Positions 1-5,060 of a stretch of 8,099 bases of DNA are shown here, piece after piece. Position numbers and translations under genes: made by a program. Each line of letters opens with the position of its first letter. Position 1 is the first letter of the stretch. This DNA is from Nitrosarchaeum sp. (lineage in GTDB: Archaea > Thermoproteota > Nitrososphaeria > Nitrososphaerales > Nitrosopumilaceae). Below the pieces are notes generated by a model. That model saw nothing but the letters and a program-made list of their open reading frames with translations. It made no database searches and had not been told where the DNA came from. The stretch is taken from positions 1 through 8,099 of the forward strand of contig SCUP01000215.1 in NCBI GenBank assembly GCA_004297665.1. Reading direction: 5' to 3'.

Positions 1-27
1 TTCATAGCGCTAATGGTAGATTCCGCA

Positions 28-237
28 TTATAAGATACTGTTATTTTCATCCAGGCTGTTTAGCTCTTTTGTAATTTTAGAATGTGTTTTGATAAGTAAT
101 TCTATCTCATTTTGTAATTGAGGAGAATTCCATTTAGAGTTAACTAGCAAAGTCAATTTTGTAATAATACTCCACTGAACATTATTTTGTTGATCAATTA
201 ATTCAAGGAATCGTTTTCCTTTTTCATCTTCGGACAT
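28..237 (-). CDS. Small helical protein of unknown function (69 aa)
   Basis: I do not recognise this protein. It is short, charged and probably all-helical, with no Cys pair, signal peptide or membrane segment. The middle (about residues 20-58) alternates Leu/Ile with Lys/Glu/Asn and could form an amphipathic helix or helical hairpin. The ATG at 237 is the natural start: a T-rich element CTTTTTA on the minus strand (267-261) puts its first T 29 bases upstream, the spacing seen at several other starts in this window, so a leaderless mRNA is likely. It stands alone, facing away from the 385-base gap to its right. The real-gene call rests on an intact frame, an ATG and this promoter spacing. Confidence 0.5.
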   Translation of the reverse strand: MSEDEKGKRFLELIDQQNNVQWSIITKLTLLVNSKWNSPQLQNEIELLIKTHSKITKELNSLDENNSIL

Positions 238-622
238 AATTTTTTAATATTTTACAATCATAAAAAGATAACATGGAATAAATATTTAGTTTAATTCAAA
301 TGAAATTAATTTATCATTTAATTGTAAATCAAAATTATTTCAGTGTTAATAATCATATAATTTTATTAGTAGATAAAATTCATAGAGAGTATTGAAATGT
401 AGCATATCAGAGTGTAAGATTGGAGCCAATCAATCAGTGAAAATAGGATTCAAAGAAACTAGAAACTTATGTGAATATCATTATAATTTATTTATGAATA
501 AGGAGGAAAAATACGCACCAAATTTTAGCAAGGCATCAAAATTTAAAGAAAAATAGGCAATTATGATTTACATATTCTGAAATAATTGAAAACTTTAACA
601 TCTACTATTTTTAATCTATTTT
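238..622. other. 385-base gene-poor intergenic region
   Basis: This very AT-rich spacer lies between two divergent genes and must hold both promoters. No tRNA, C/D-box pair or strong hairpin was found by eye. Two tiny plus-strand ORFs occur. The ORF at 300-395 (31 codons) has no convincing promoter. The ORF at 494-556 (20 codons, beginning MNKEEKYAPN) has ACTTAT about 27 bases upstream and an internal AAGGAGG sequence at 500-506. Neither can be supported as a gene without homologues or transcript data. Confidence 0.5.
593..600 (+). promoter_or_regulatory. TATA-like element of the first phasin-like gene
   Basis: The sequence CTTTAACA puts its first T 29 bases before the ATG at 623. This is the spacing expected for a leaderless archaeal transcript and matches other starts in the window. 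No Shine-Dalgarno site precedes the ATG. Confidence 0.4.
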
Positions 623-1096
623 ATGGCTATAAAGAAAAAAACTAGTCCAAAAAAGAAGCATGTAAAGGAATTAGTTTCTAAACCAACAAAACAAACAAAA
701 TCTTCATCAAATAAACCAGAATTTGAAAAGGCGTGGAAAGAATACAATTCTGCTCTAAGTGTATGGAAAGAATCACTTGCACAATGGCAAAAAGCGACAA
801 ATGATACATTGATGACATATCATGATGCATGTCAAAGAGCTTTAGAATCAGATACTGAACTCTTGAAAAAAGTTAGTTCAAGTTGGGAAAATACATGGCA
901 AGAAATAGGCCCCGAATACATAAAACAACAAACAAAAATGATTGAAAATATCTTTAAAGAAACTAACATAGAATCAATCAAAAAATTCAATGAACAATGG
1001 GAAAAATTTCTAAAAACTTCTGGTGATGATTCAATTAAAGCATATCAAGAAGCCATAAAACAATTCAATCAAACTTGGCAAACAAGTCATGAATAA
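623..1096 (+). CDS. Phasin-like helical repeat protein with basic N-terminal tail
   Basis: This 157-residue soluble protein has two parts. Residues 1-32 are Lys/Ser/Thr-rich and probably disordered. Residues 33-154 are helical, with regularly placed Trp (38, 48, 55, 88, 92, 126, 152); W88 and W126 are two 19-residue periods apart. The C-terminal half aligns without gaps to the minus-strand protein ending at 2134: in a 33-residue stretch starting near K121 about 16 positions are identical, including the shared W, SG and KAY. Near the N-terminus both carry a W-x-EY...W...ATND pattern, so they are paralogues. Such Trp/Lys-rich amphipathic helices recall phasins or PhaE-type granule proteins, and polyhydroxyalkanoate synthesis is known in ammonia-oxidising archaea, but no PHA synthase is in this window. 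The basic tail is reminiscent of bacterial PhaF, which binds both granules and DNA. The function is inferred. Confidence 0.8.
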   Translation: MAIKKKTSPKKKHVKELVSKPTKQTKSSSNKPEFEKAWKEYNSALSVWKESLAQWQKATNDTLMTYHDACQRALESDTELLKKVSSSWENTWQEIGPEYIKQQTKMIENIFKETNIESIKKFNEQWEKFLKTSGDDSIKAYQEAIKQFNQTWQTSHE

Positions 1097-1150
1097 CTTT
1101 AATATTTTTAAATTATTATAAATAAAAATTCAATGTTTGTATTTTTAAGA
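1097..1150. terminator. T-rich convergent termination region
   Basis: The 54 bases between two convergent genes are almost pure A/T, with T runs on the plus strand just after the stop at 1096 and A runs (T runs on the minus strand) after the stop at 1151. Archaeal termination depends mainly on such T tracts, so this spacer probably ends both transcripts. No GC hairpin is present. Confidence 0.4.
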
Positions 1151-1525
1151 TCATTTCATAGTGATTGGTTCATTTGAAAAGGAAATAGCAGATAAAACAT
1201 CATTCAGATCAAATGGTTTTATAAGAAATGCAAGAACACCTAAACGTGTACAATCTTCAAAAATTTTCATATCATCATTGCCAGTTATAACTATAATTTT
1301 AGAAGTAGGATCTTGAAACCGAATTTTTTTTAAAACACTTAATCCATCAAGTTTAGGTATTGTCAAATCTAAGAATACAAGTTCAGGTTTTTCAGAATGA
1401 TATTTCTCAATTGCTTCAATACCATCACTTGCTTCAGCTACAACATTATGATTATGTATTAAAAGAAAATCCTTTATTGCTAAACGTAATTCTTCAGAAT
1501 CATCTACAATCATTATTCTAGTCAT
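1151..1525 (-). CDS. Single-domain CheY-like response regulator
   Basis: This is a 124-residue stand-alone receiver domain of usual CheY length. The full active site is visible: acidic pair D8-D9, phospho-acceptor D53 in the LVFLDLTIP strand, T81 after the IIVIT strand, and K103-P104 in the LIKPF motif. There is no output domain, so it would act through a partner protein or pass phosphate onward, as in archaeal signalling relays. No histidine kinase is in the window, so its partner is unknown. The ATG at 1525 places the first strand (RIMIVDD) correctly, and a TATA-like ACCTAAATCA lies about 27-30 bases upstream, suggesting a leaderless mRNA. It is convergent with the first phasin-like gene and divergent from the unknown gene at 1639. 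Confidence 0.93.
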   Translation of the reverse strand: MTRIMIVDDSEELRLAIKDFLLIHNHNVVAEASDGIEAIEKYHSEKPELVFLDLTIPKLDGLSVLKKIRFQDPTSKIIVITGNDDMKIFEDCTRLGVLAFLIKPFDLNDVLSAISFSNEPITMK

Positions 1526-1545
1526 GCGTAAGAATACCCATGGAT

Positions 1546-1555
1546 TGATTTAGGT
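1546..1555 (-). promoter_or_regulatory. BRE/TATA-like element of the response regulator
   Basis: On the minus strand this reads ACCTAAATCA, with its first T 27 bases before the ATG at 1525. The identical 10-mer recurs at 5733-5742, about the same distance upstream of the proposed ATC start of the RuvC-like gene. Confidence 0.4.
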
Positions 1556-1605
1556 GCTTGAATGTATCAAAGAATACTTACACTTAATCTAGGCACAAAA
1601 AATAG

Positions 1606-1615
1606 GGTTATAATT
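1606..1615 (+). promoter_or_regulatory. TATA-like element of the 1639 gene
   Basis: GGTTATAATT puts its first T 31 bases before the ATG at 1639, consistent with a start of transcription at or just before the start codon. Confidence 0.4.
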
Positions 1616-1630
1616 GGTTTTATTAAATTC

Positions 1631-1646
1631 ATTTCCATATGGAAAT
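1631..1646. repeat. 16-bp perfect palindrome spanning a start codon
   Basis: ATTTCCATATGGAAAT equals its own reverse complement. The ATG of the plus-strand gene at 1639 is the first three bases of its right half. It would overlap a leaderless transcription start, a suitable place for a dimeric repressor. In AT-rich DNA a palindrome of this length can also arise by chance. Confidence 0.5.
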
Positions 1647-2016
1647 ATCAATTGAACCATGGAAGAAACTAGTAATTCACGAAGTCATAGAATACAAGTT
1701 CGACGATTGGGTAAAACAAATTGCATTTAGCACTAGATCATCAGGGGGTGCAATTCCAACTATGCAATGGACAAATGGTGTTGTTTTTTCTCCTTCTAAT
1801 TTTCCAACAACAAATGTTACAGTAGAAGAACAATTGAAAGGAATACTTCATTGGTCATCAGTATCTTTTGCAATAAAAGAAAAATTTGAGAAGCAAATAG
1901 TAATAGAAAATGCCACAATAAACCTTGTTGATGTTAGTGTAAATGAAATTTTTAAAGAACTTGCACAAAATTTAAAGAAGCAGTCAAAATTTGCAATCAG
2001 TTCTGATAAAGAATAA
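1639..2016 (+). CDS. Conserved-looking protein of unknown function (125 aa)
   Basis: I cannot assign a family. The protein is soluble, with no signal peptide, membrane helix or Cys cluster. Residues 1-100 look alpha/beta: a start rich in strand-formers (ISIEPWKKLVIHEVIEY), a Gly-rich loop SSGGAIPTMQW near 34-44, and strand-like segments around VVF and INLVDVSV. Residues 101-119 form a Lys-rich helix. The ATG at 1639 is chosen because a TATA-like element sits 31 bases upstream and there is no in-frame upstream start near it. A 16-bp palindrome covers the start codon. Its stop TAA shares its last A with the ATG of a 36-codon ORF, suggesting a two-gene unit. It is divergent from the response regulator, so co-control is possible but unproven. 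Confidence 0.75.
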   Translation: MEISIEPWKKLVIHEVIEYKFDDWVKQIAFSTRSSGGAIPTMQWTNGVVFSPSNFPTTNVTVEEQLKGILHWSSVSFAIKEKFEKQIVIENATINLVDVSVNEIFKELAQNLKKQSKFAISSDKE

Positions 2017-2126
2017 TGAAGAGGGAAAATTATAGAAATGATAACGTAGAGATTATTTTGGAAATAGATATTCTAGATTTTGTTAATCATTATATTATTA
2101 CAAATAGTAAAAGAAAAGTTTTCTGA
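2016..2126 (+). CDS. Possible small protein (36 aa) coupled by TAATG overlap
   Basis: A 36-codon ORF starts with an ATG whose A is the last base of the preceding TAA stop (TAATG), a classic arrangement for translational re-initiation. It ends with TGA at 2124-2126. The protein begins MKRENYRNDNVEIILEI and is charged, with a plausible amphipathic helix followed by a basic end (SKRKVF). The N-terminus faintly resembles the first helix of small archaeal winged-helix regulators, which are about 80-100 residues long, so it could be a truncated remnant or a true small protein. It ends only 8 bases before the convergent phasin-like gene. Chance is not excluded. Confidence 0.35.
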   Translation: MKRENYRNDNVEIILEIDILDFVNHYIITNSKRKVF

Positions 2127-2133
2127 TAATTTA

Positions 2134-2547
2134 TCACATTATCTTAGGCCACATTTTATTCCATGTTTCTGCAAATTTTTTCATCATTTCACCATAGGCT
2201 TTCATGTGTTCCATCCCAGATGAATTCAGAGTCTTTTGCCAATTTTCTACAAATTGTTTGAAAGTTAATGCATTAGCTTCATTAAGTGATTTTTGCCAAG
2301 CATCTCCAAATTCTTTAAATGATTTCATTCCAGCATCACTAAGCGATTTTTGCCAATTTTCACCAAATAACTTCATAGTGTCAACACTAGATTCCTTGGT
2401 GGCTTTTTCCCATACCTCATTAAATTTGGTTTGCATGTCATTAGTTGCATTTTGAATTTGCTCAAATACAGTTTTCCAGTTTTCAAGTGATTTTGAATAT
2501 TCTTGCCAAAGAGAATCCCACTCATTTGATTTTTCTTCTGAGGTCAC
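2134..2547 (-). CDS. Phasin-like protein with 19-residue Trp repeats
   Basis: This helical, Trp-rich soluble protein has 137 residues from the GTG start chosen here. Trp residues 46, 65, 84 and 103 are exactly 19 apart, marking tandem repeats of the type FKxFxxxWQKSLxxAG (for example FGENWQKSLSDAG, FGDAWQKSLNEAN and FVENWQKTLNSSG); a fourth, divergent unit follows. It is a paralogue of the plus-strand protein at 623-1096 but lacks the basic tail. GTG at 2547 is preferred over TTG at 2556 because a GTTTAAG element puts its first T exactly 29 bases before the GTG; the first in-frame ATG would delete the conserved WxEY segment. A granule-coating (phasin/PhaE-like) or scaffold role is inferred from amphipathic repeats only. 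It lies 78 bases downstream of the UbiD gene and has its own promoter-like sequence. Confidence 0.8.
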   Translation of the reverse strand: MTSEEKSNEWDSLWQEYSKSLENWKTVFEQIQNATNDMQTKFNEVWEKATKESSVDTMKLFGENWQKSLSDAGMKSFKEFGDAWQKSLNEANALTFKQFVENWQKTLNSSGMEHMKAYGEMMKKFAETWNKMWPKIM

Positions 2548-2570
2548 AATTAGCAATAATTTTTGAGACT

Positions 2571-2577
2571 CTTAAAC
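2571..2577 (-). promoter_or_regulatory. TATA-like element of the second phasin-like gene
   Basis: The minus strand reads GTTTAAG. Its first T lies 29 bases before GTG 2547 but only 20 before TTG 2556, which favours the GTG as start of a leaderless mRNA. Confidence 0.4.
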
Positions 2578-2625
2578 TGTTCCATAAAAATCAGTTATTA
2601 GATTTTTTATGGTATGCTAATCTTG

Positions 2626-3957
2626 CTATTTGAAATAATTTTCTAGTTTAATTTTGTTTATTTTTGGGATTTTTGCTAATTCAAATCCCTCTGAGGGTTT
2701 TAAAAAAGATCTTGTTGCATCTATACCAATTTTTGCAGTCTTCAAGTTCTTTTGATCACTAGAAGGATCGAGACTAGAACCTCGCACATTTGTTATTATT
2801 ATCAAATCTTTATCAGCTTGAAATCTTGTTGCCATTGCATATTCAACAGATTCTGCATTATTAGGATCAATGTCTTCATCTACAATAGTGACTTGTTTTA
2901 ATGAACGGTGTAACTCGAATGTTTTTTTAATTATTTTTTTTGGATCAGAGTTGGTTTTCTTTTTTATCTGAACTACTGCATGTAACCAATTACATCCACC
3001 ATTTGTCATTGATACATGTTTAGTTTGAGGAAATGCTTTTTTCAATTCTCCATTTAATTTTGATTCAATTGGCATTCCCATTAATAACCGGTGTTCCGAA
3101 AACCCAGAAAGAATATCATGGAAAATTGGATTATTTCTATAATACAAAGATTCTAACTCAAAAATTGGTTGTGATCTATGATGATCATAAGTTTGAAGCA
3201 TTTCTACCATCCATTCTGGATGAGTTTTATCTTGTAGAATTTTTCCTTCCATTACAATTTCAGTTCCGGAAGGAACATGTAATCCTGTGTAAGGAAGTTT
3301 GGCCAAAGTGAGTTTCCATCCTAAAAGAGAATTTGCAATATTAATTTCATCTTTACCCCATTCAGCTTGATATGCACCTGCAATTGATATTGCTGGGTGT
3401 ACACCTATAGTTACTGCAATTTTGAGATCTTCATGGTGTTCTTTTGCATCAATAAAACATCTATGCAAATGCCTTCCTTCAACCATTCTAATTGAAAAAT
3501 GAGTTTTATCAATTGGCATCATCCTATGAAATGAAGAGTTTTGCTCTCCAGTTTCAGGATTTTTAACATATGCAATTGAAGAGGTTATGAAAGGCCCAGA
3601 TTCTTTTTCAAAATGGGTAACAATAGGCATGATTGATATGTTTCTTGATTGATTTTCCATGAATTTACCAGAGGAAATAACTTTAGGTTTTTTTGCTTTT
3701 TTAATTGCAGAGATCATATTTTCATGTATTTTTTCTTCTGTACTTCCAATTGCTTGAGCAAATCTTTTTCTAGTACCAACAAGGTTAGCAACTAAATTAA
3801 AATCACTTTCTGCAATATTCTCAAATAAAACTGCATTAGAACCATCAACTTTTGCAGTGATTCCTGCAATTTCATATTTCGTTGAAACCTTTGTTTTAAT
3901 AATTTTAAGATCACCGCTCTTTCGTATTAATGAAAGATAATTTCGTAAATCAGTCAA
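2626..3957 (-). CDS. ubiD: UbiD-family decarboxylase, probable anhydromevalonate-phosphate decarboxylase
   Basis: This 443-residue protein is a full-length UbiD-family enzyme, a prenylated-FMN-dependent reversible decarboxylase. Landmarks are an N-terminal domain beginning MTDLRNYLSLIRKSGDLKII; the core block SSFHRMMPIDKTHFSIRM near 141-158, with an Arg typical of the cofactor site; IGVHPAISIAGA (184-195); PSGTEIVMEG (229-238) with the conserved Glu pair; NGGCNWLHAVVQI (319-331); and NVRGSSLDPSS (390-400). Thaumarchaea lack ubiquinone, and an archaeal UbiD homologue is known (Aeropyrum pernix) to decarboxylate trans-anhydromevalonate 5-phosphate in the modified mevalonate pathway for isoprenoid lipids. 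That role is the best guess; a menaquinone or aromatic-acid substrate is the alternative. Its ATG overlaps the stop of the PAC3-like gene by 4 bases, so the two are co-translated. The enzyme needs a UbiX flavin prenyltransferase, which is not in this window. Confidence 0.93.
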   Translation of the reverse strand: MTDLRNYLSLIRKSGDLKIIKTKVSTKYEIAGITAKVDGSNAVLFENIAESDFNLVANLVGTRKRFAQAIGSTEEKIHENMISAIKKAKKPKVISSGKFMENQSRNISIMPIVTHFEKESGPFITSSIAYVKNPETGEQNSSFHRMMPIDKTHFSIRMVEGRHLHRCFIDAKEHHEDLKIAVTIGVHPAISIAGAYQAEWGKDEINIANSLLGWKLTLAKLPYTGLHVPSGTEIVMEGKILQDKTHPEWMVEMLQTYDHHRSQPIFELESLYYRNNPIFHDILSGFSEHRLLMGMPIESKLNGELKKAFPQTKHVSMTNGGCNWLHAVVQIKKKTNSDPKKIIKKTFELHRSLKQVTIVDEDIDPNNAESVEYAMATRFQADKDLIIITNVRGSSLDPSSDQKNLKTAKIGIDATRSFLKPSEGFELAKIPKINKIKLENYFK

Positions 3958-4292
3958 TTCTGAATCATCTCCATAATTTCTGTCATTATAGCTTTTGCAG
4001 TATCAGGTTCTAATTCTTTTTGAATGTATGCTGAAACAATTGCAATACCTTTCATTCTGGTACTAATTCTTTCTGCAGTTAATTTTAGAAACAGAGATTC
4101 GGATCTAGATGGGATTATAGTTGTAGTAACAGCAGTGGGACCAGTAGCCAAAGAAACTACCATTGATCCTAATTTGTTAGTTCCTTCAGTTACAGAAACA
4201 AAATATCCATTCTCAAATTTAAGAATCTGTAAAGAAAAACTGCGACTCTCCAAATTAACGGTTTTCTGTGAAAACTCATTTGGAGAGTTCAA
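3954..4292 (-). CDS. Proteasome assembly chaperone 3 (PAC3/PSMG3)-like protein
   Basis: This is a 112-residue alpha/beta protein. By recall, residues 29-72 follow the human PSMG3 pattern closely: GYFVSVTEGTNKLGSMVVSL here against a strand-turn-strand of the form IFVVVTQFGKMGTLVSL there, then a Thr-rich strand (AVTTTIIPSRSE) where PSMG3 has LTTKVLLGQDE. A helix follows (LFLKLTAERIST), then a strand (GIAIVSAYI) and a C-terminal helix (DTAKAIMTEIMEMI). The fold order matches the PAC3/PAC4 family, which guide alpha-ring assembly of the 20S proteasome. Archaeal proteasomes can have assembly factors (PbaA/PbaB), so this role is reasonable, but it is inferred from pattern resemblance. It is the middle gene of a three-gene operon, 17 bases after the zinc-ribbon gene and overlapping ubiD by 4 bases. 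Alternative: an unrelated roadblock-like or unknown small protein. Confidence 0.7.
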   Translation of the reverse strand: MNSPNEFSQKTVNLESRSFSLQILKFENGYFVSVTEGTNKLGSMVVSLATGPTAVTTTIIPSRSESLFLKLTAERISTRMKGIAIVSAYIQKELEPDTAKAIMTEIMEMIQN

Positions 4293-4309
4293 TGAGCTAT
4301 GAACAAATC

Positions 4310-4762
4310 TTATGCTTTTATTGCTATTGATTCAGTTTCTGGGATAGATTCTACTTTTATTTTTGTAGCTTTTTGTATTTTGGCAATTTTTGGTGTTTTA
4401 GCAGTTTTCAGTGTTTTAGTAGTTTTTGCTGTTTTTGTAGCTTTTGGTGTTTTAGCAGTTTTTGCTGTTTTAGCAATTTTTGCTTTAGGTTTGGCTTTAA
4501 CTAGAACCTCTTCAACTTCTGGTTGAGTTTCAGCAATGGCTTTTGCTTCAATAGAATCAGCTTCTACTCTTGCACGAAGTTTTGCTTTGTACTTTAGGTT
4601 TCGTGGTTTTGTTCTTAATCTGTATCCACAACATGGACACCAAAGACCTTCCCATTTGATGAATATTTCGCAAATTTGACATCGTCGTTGTCCAGAAGCA
4701 TACCTTCCAGTTCCAACAGGCTTTTGAGCCTTGTATCTAACGCAAATTCCTTTACAAGTCAT
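4310..4762 (-). CDS. Zinc-ribbon protein with Lys/Thr-repeat tail
   Basis: This 150-residue protein has a Cys-rich head and a basic tail. The head has C3 and C7, then CQIC (C28, C31) and CPCC (C42, C44, C45) followed by GYRLRTKPRN, a zinc-ribbon pattern with basic flanks suited to nucleic-acid binding; similar heads occur in thaumarchaeal proteins of unknown function. Residues 61-88 form an acidic linker (EADSIEAK...ETQPEVEEV). Residues 89-136 carry Lys at almost every third position (TAKTAKTPKATK type), like histone H1 or AlgP tails, so DNA or RNA binding is likely but unproven. The tail DNA is internally repeated and its length may vary between strains. The ATG at 4762 is supported by the TATA box at 4790-4798. 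It is the first gene of the operon leading to the PAC3-like and ubiD genes. Confidence 0.88.
   Translation of the reverse strand: MTCKGICVRYKAQKPVGTGRYASGQRRCQICEIFIKWEGLWCPCCGYRLRTKPRNLKYKAKLRARVEADSIEAKAIAETQPEVEEVLVKAKPKAKIAKTAKTAKTPKATKTAKTTKTLKTAKTPKIAKIQKATKIKVESIPETESIAIKA
4388..4462 (-). repeat. Internal direct repeats encoding the Lys/Thr tail
   Basis: A perfect 21-base direct repeat occupies 4388-4408 and 4442-4462, exactly 54 bases (18 codons) apart, within a longer series of degenerate 9-base units. Each copy encodes TAKTPK in the zinc-ribbon protein. Because the offset is a multiple of three, slippage or recombination would shorten or lengthen the tail in frame. Confidence 0.75.
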
Positions 4763-4789
4763 CTTAGTTAATTATTATAGAATTCATAA

Positions 4790-4798
4790 CTATATAAG
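4790..4798 (-). promoter_or_regulatory. TATA box of the zinc-ribbon/PAC3-like/ubiD operon
   Basis: The minus strand reads CTTATATAG, one of the clearest archaeal TATA boxes in the window. Its first T is 35 bases before the ATG at 4762, predicting a 5' leader of only several bases. Confidence 0.6.
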
Positions 4799-5060
4799 TA
4801 TGGATCGATAAAATATTCAAAATATTAACATAAATAATGAAATAATTTTAAGTTATAATGCGATCAGTATCATTTGTTTGCAAGAAAAACACAAAAACTT
4901 CAATAAATATGTATAGCTAGTTTGAAATGAAGTTTTTTAAAAAATATTAGATATCAAATAGTTGTTTGATTAAATTTGTAGAAAATAGACAGTACTAATT
5001 ACAATATATGAGAAAATTAATTTGATGTATACAAATTATAATTATAAAATTTAGGGAAAA
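4799..5060. other. AT-rich intergenic spacer, no gene seen
   Basis: The roughly 300 bases between the RuvC-like gene and the zinc-ribbon gene hold the operon TATA box at the left end and a weak hairpin at 5018-5038. A 20-codon plus-strand ORF at 4859-4921 (beginning MRSVSFVCKK) lacks a well-spaced promoter. No tRNA or other RNA gene could be recognised. The base composition is even more A/T-rich than the neighbouring genes. Confidence 0.5.
5018..5038 (-). terminator. Weak hairpin plus T-rich stretch after the RuvC-like gene
   Basis: Seven-base arms TAATTTG and CAAATTA flank a 7-base loop, about 23 bases past the stop at 5061, and the minus strand continues with ATTTTC. The stem is nearly all A-T pairs, so it would be unstable. 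The surrounding T-rich sequence alone may end the transcript of the PUA-NAC cluster. Confidence 0.25.

Noticed and set aside
1..30. Possible start of another minus-strand gene or RNA at the left edge (TAATG overlap, TAGCGCTA palindrome)
   Set aside because: The ATG overlapping the stop at 28-30 meets a stop after eight codons, and too little sequence remains to judge anything else.
300..395. 31-codon plus-strand ORF in the left gap
   Set aside because: No well-placed TATA-like element and no recognisable protein features; such ORFs are common in AT-rich spacers.
500..506. AAGGAGG resembling a strong Shine-Dalgarno site
   Set aside because: No ATG, GTG or TTG follows at a useful distance; it lies inside the 20-codon ORF as Lys-Glu codons.
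2204..2633. Two plus-strand ORFs opposite the second phasin-like gene
   Set aside because: They are antisense to a gene with clear 19-residue repeats and have no family features or promoter spacing.
3033..3311. Plus-strand ORF inside ubiD
   Set aside because: It is antisense to a well-conserved part of the UbiD decarboxylase.
4024..4302. Plus-strand ORF opposite the PAC3-like gene
   Set aside because: It is antisense to an operonic gene with 4-base overlap coupling, and has no recognisable motif.
4299..4526. Plus-strand ORF rich in Val/Phe/Ala that looks like a membrane protein
   Set aside because: It is the antisense shadow of the Lys/Thr repeat tail of the zinc-ribbon gene; the hydrophobic residues arise from reading AAA/GCA-type codons backwards.
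4801..4810. 10-base match TGGATCGATA shared with 5703-5712
   Set aside because: One copy lies in a spacer and the other within coding sequence; a single 10-base match in 8 kb is compatible with chance.
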